Source of the DNA: Rhodoferax sp.
GTDB lineage: Bacteria; Pseudomonadota; Gammaproteobacteria; Burkholderiales; Burkholderiaceae_C
Assembly: GCA_020048255.1 (NCBI GenBank)
Contig: JAIFMR010000019.1
Location: 1 to 7,693 of the forward strand
Reading direction: 5' to 3'
Length of the DNA stretch: 7,693 bases
Both the position numbers and the translations under genes were made by a program. The notes below the pieces were generated by a model. That model saw only the letters and a list, made by a program, of their open reading frames with translations, did not search any database and had not been told where the DNA came from. This document shows, piece by piece, positions 5,058-7,693 of this stretch; the first letter of the stretch is position 1; every line of letters starts with the position of its first letter.

Positions 5058-7693
<2,636 letters not shown>

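Overview
The window looks like chromosomal DNA of a betaproteobacterium, most likely Burkholderiales/Comamonadaceae (a Rhodoferax- or Polaromonas-like genome). This is inferred from moderately high GC, the protein sequences, the order aroB-dgt-(DUF1415)-gltB, and interspersed repeats carrying the AAGGGCTAGAGGC-type core that I associate with that family. Every gene found is on the + strand.

Layout. Positions 1-810 hold the 3' three-quarters of aroB (3-dehydroquinate synthase). A 49-bp gap occupied by a short repeat leads to dgt, a dGTPase-like HD phosphohydrolase (860-2068). It overlaps a DUF1415 gene by 4 bp (2065-2664), which in turn overlaps a class I SAM-dependent methyltransferase gene by 20 bp (2645-3628). 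These overlaps suggest one translationally coupled unit. A small SlyB-like glycine-zipper lipoprotein with a strong ribosome binding site follows (3676-4143).

Positions 4138-4992 form a compact mobile-element-like unit of 855 bp. It is one REP-associated (Y1/HUH) transposase gene between perfect 26-bp inverted repeats, and each repeat can itself fold into a hairpin. The left repeat contains the lipoprotein stop codon. The right repeat ends 3-4 bp before a near-consensus sigma-54 (-24/-12) promoter, TGGCAC-N5-TTGCA, about 50 bp upstream of gltB. The 5' 878 codons of gltB (glutamate synthase large subunit, starting at 5058) fill the rest of the window and run off its end.

How the genes fit together. 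aroB (shikimate pathway) and gltB (ammonia assimilation) are housekeeping metabolism; dgt acts on dNTP pools. DUF1415 and the methyltransferase are uncharacterised companions. I see no defence system, CRISPR array, tRNA or rRNA. The points most worth a second look are the transposase unit sitting directly against the sigma-54 promoter of gltB, and three divergent copies of a short interspersed repeat, one of which appears to lie in frame inside the DUF1415 coding sequence.
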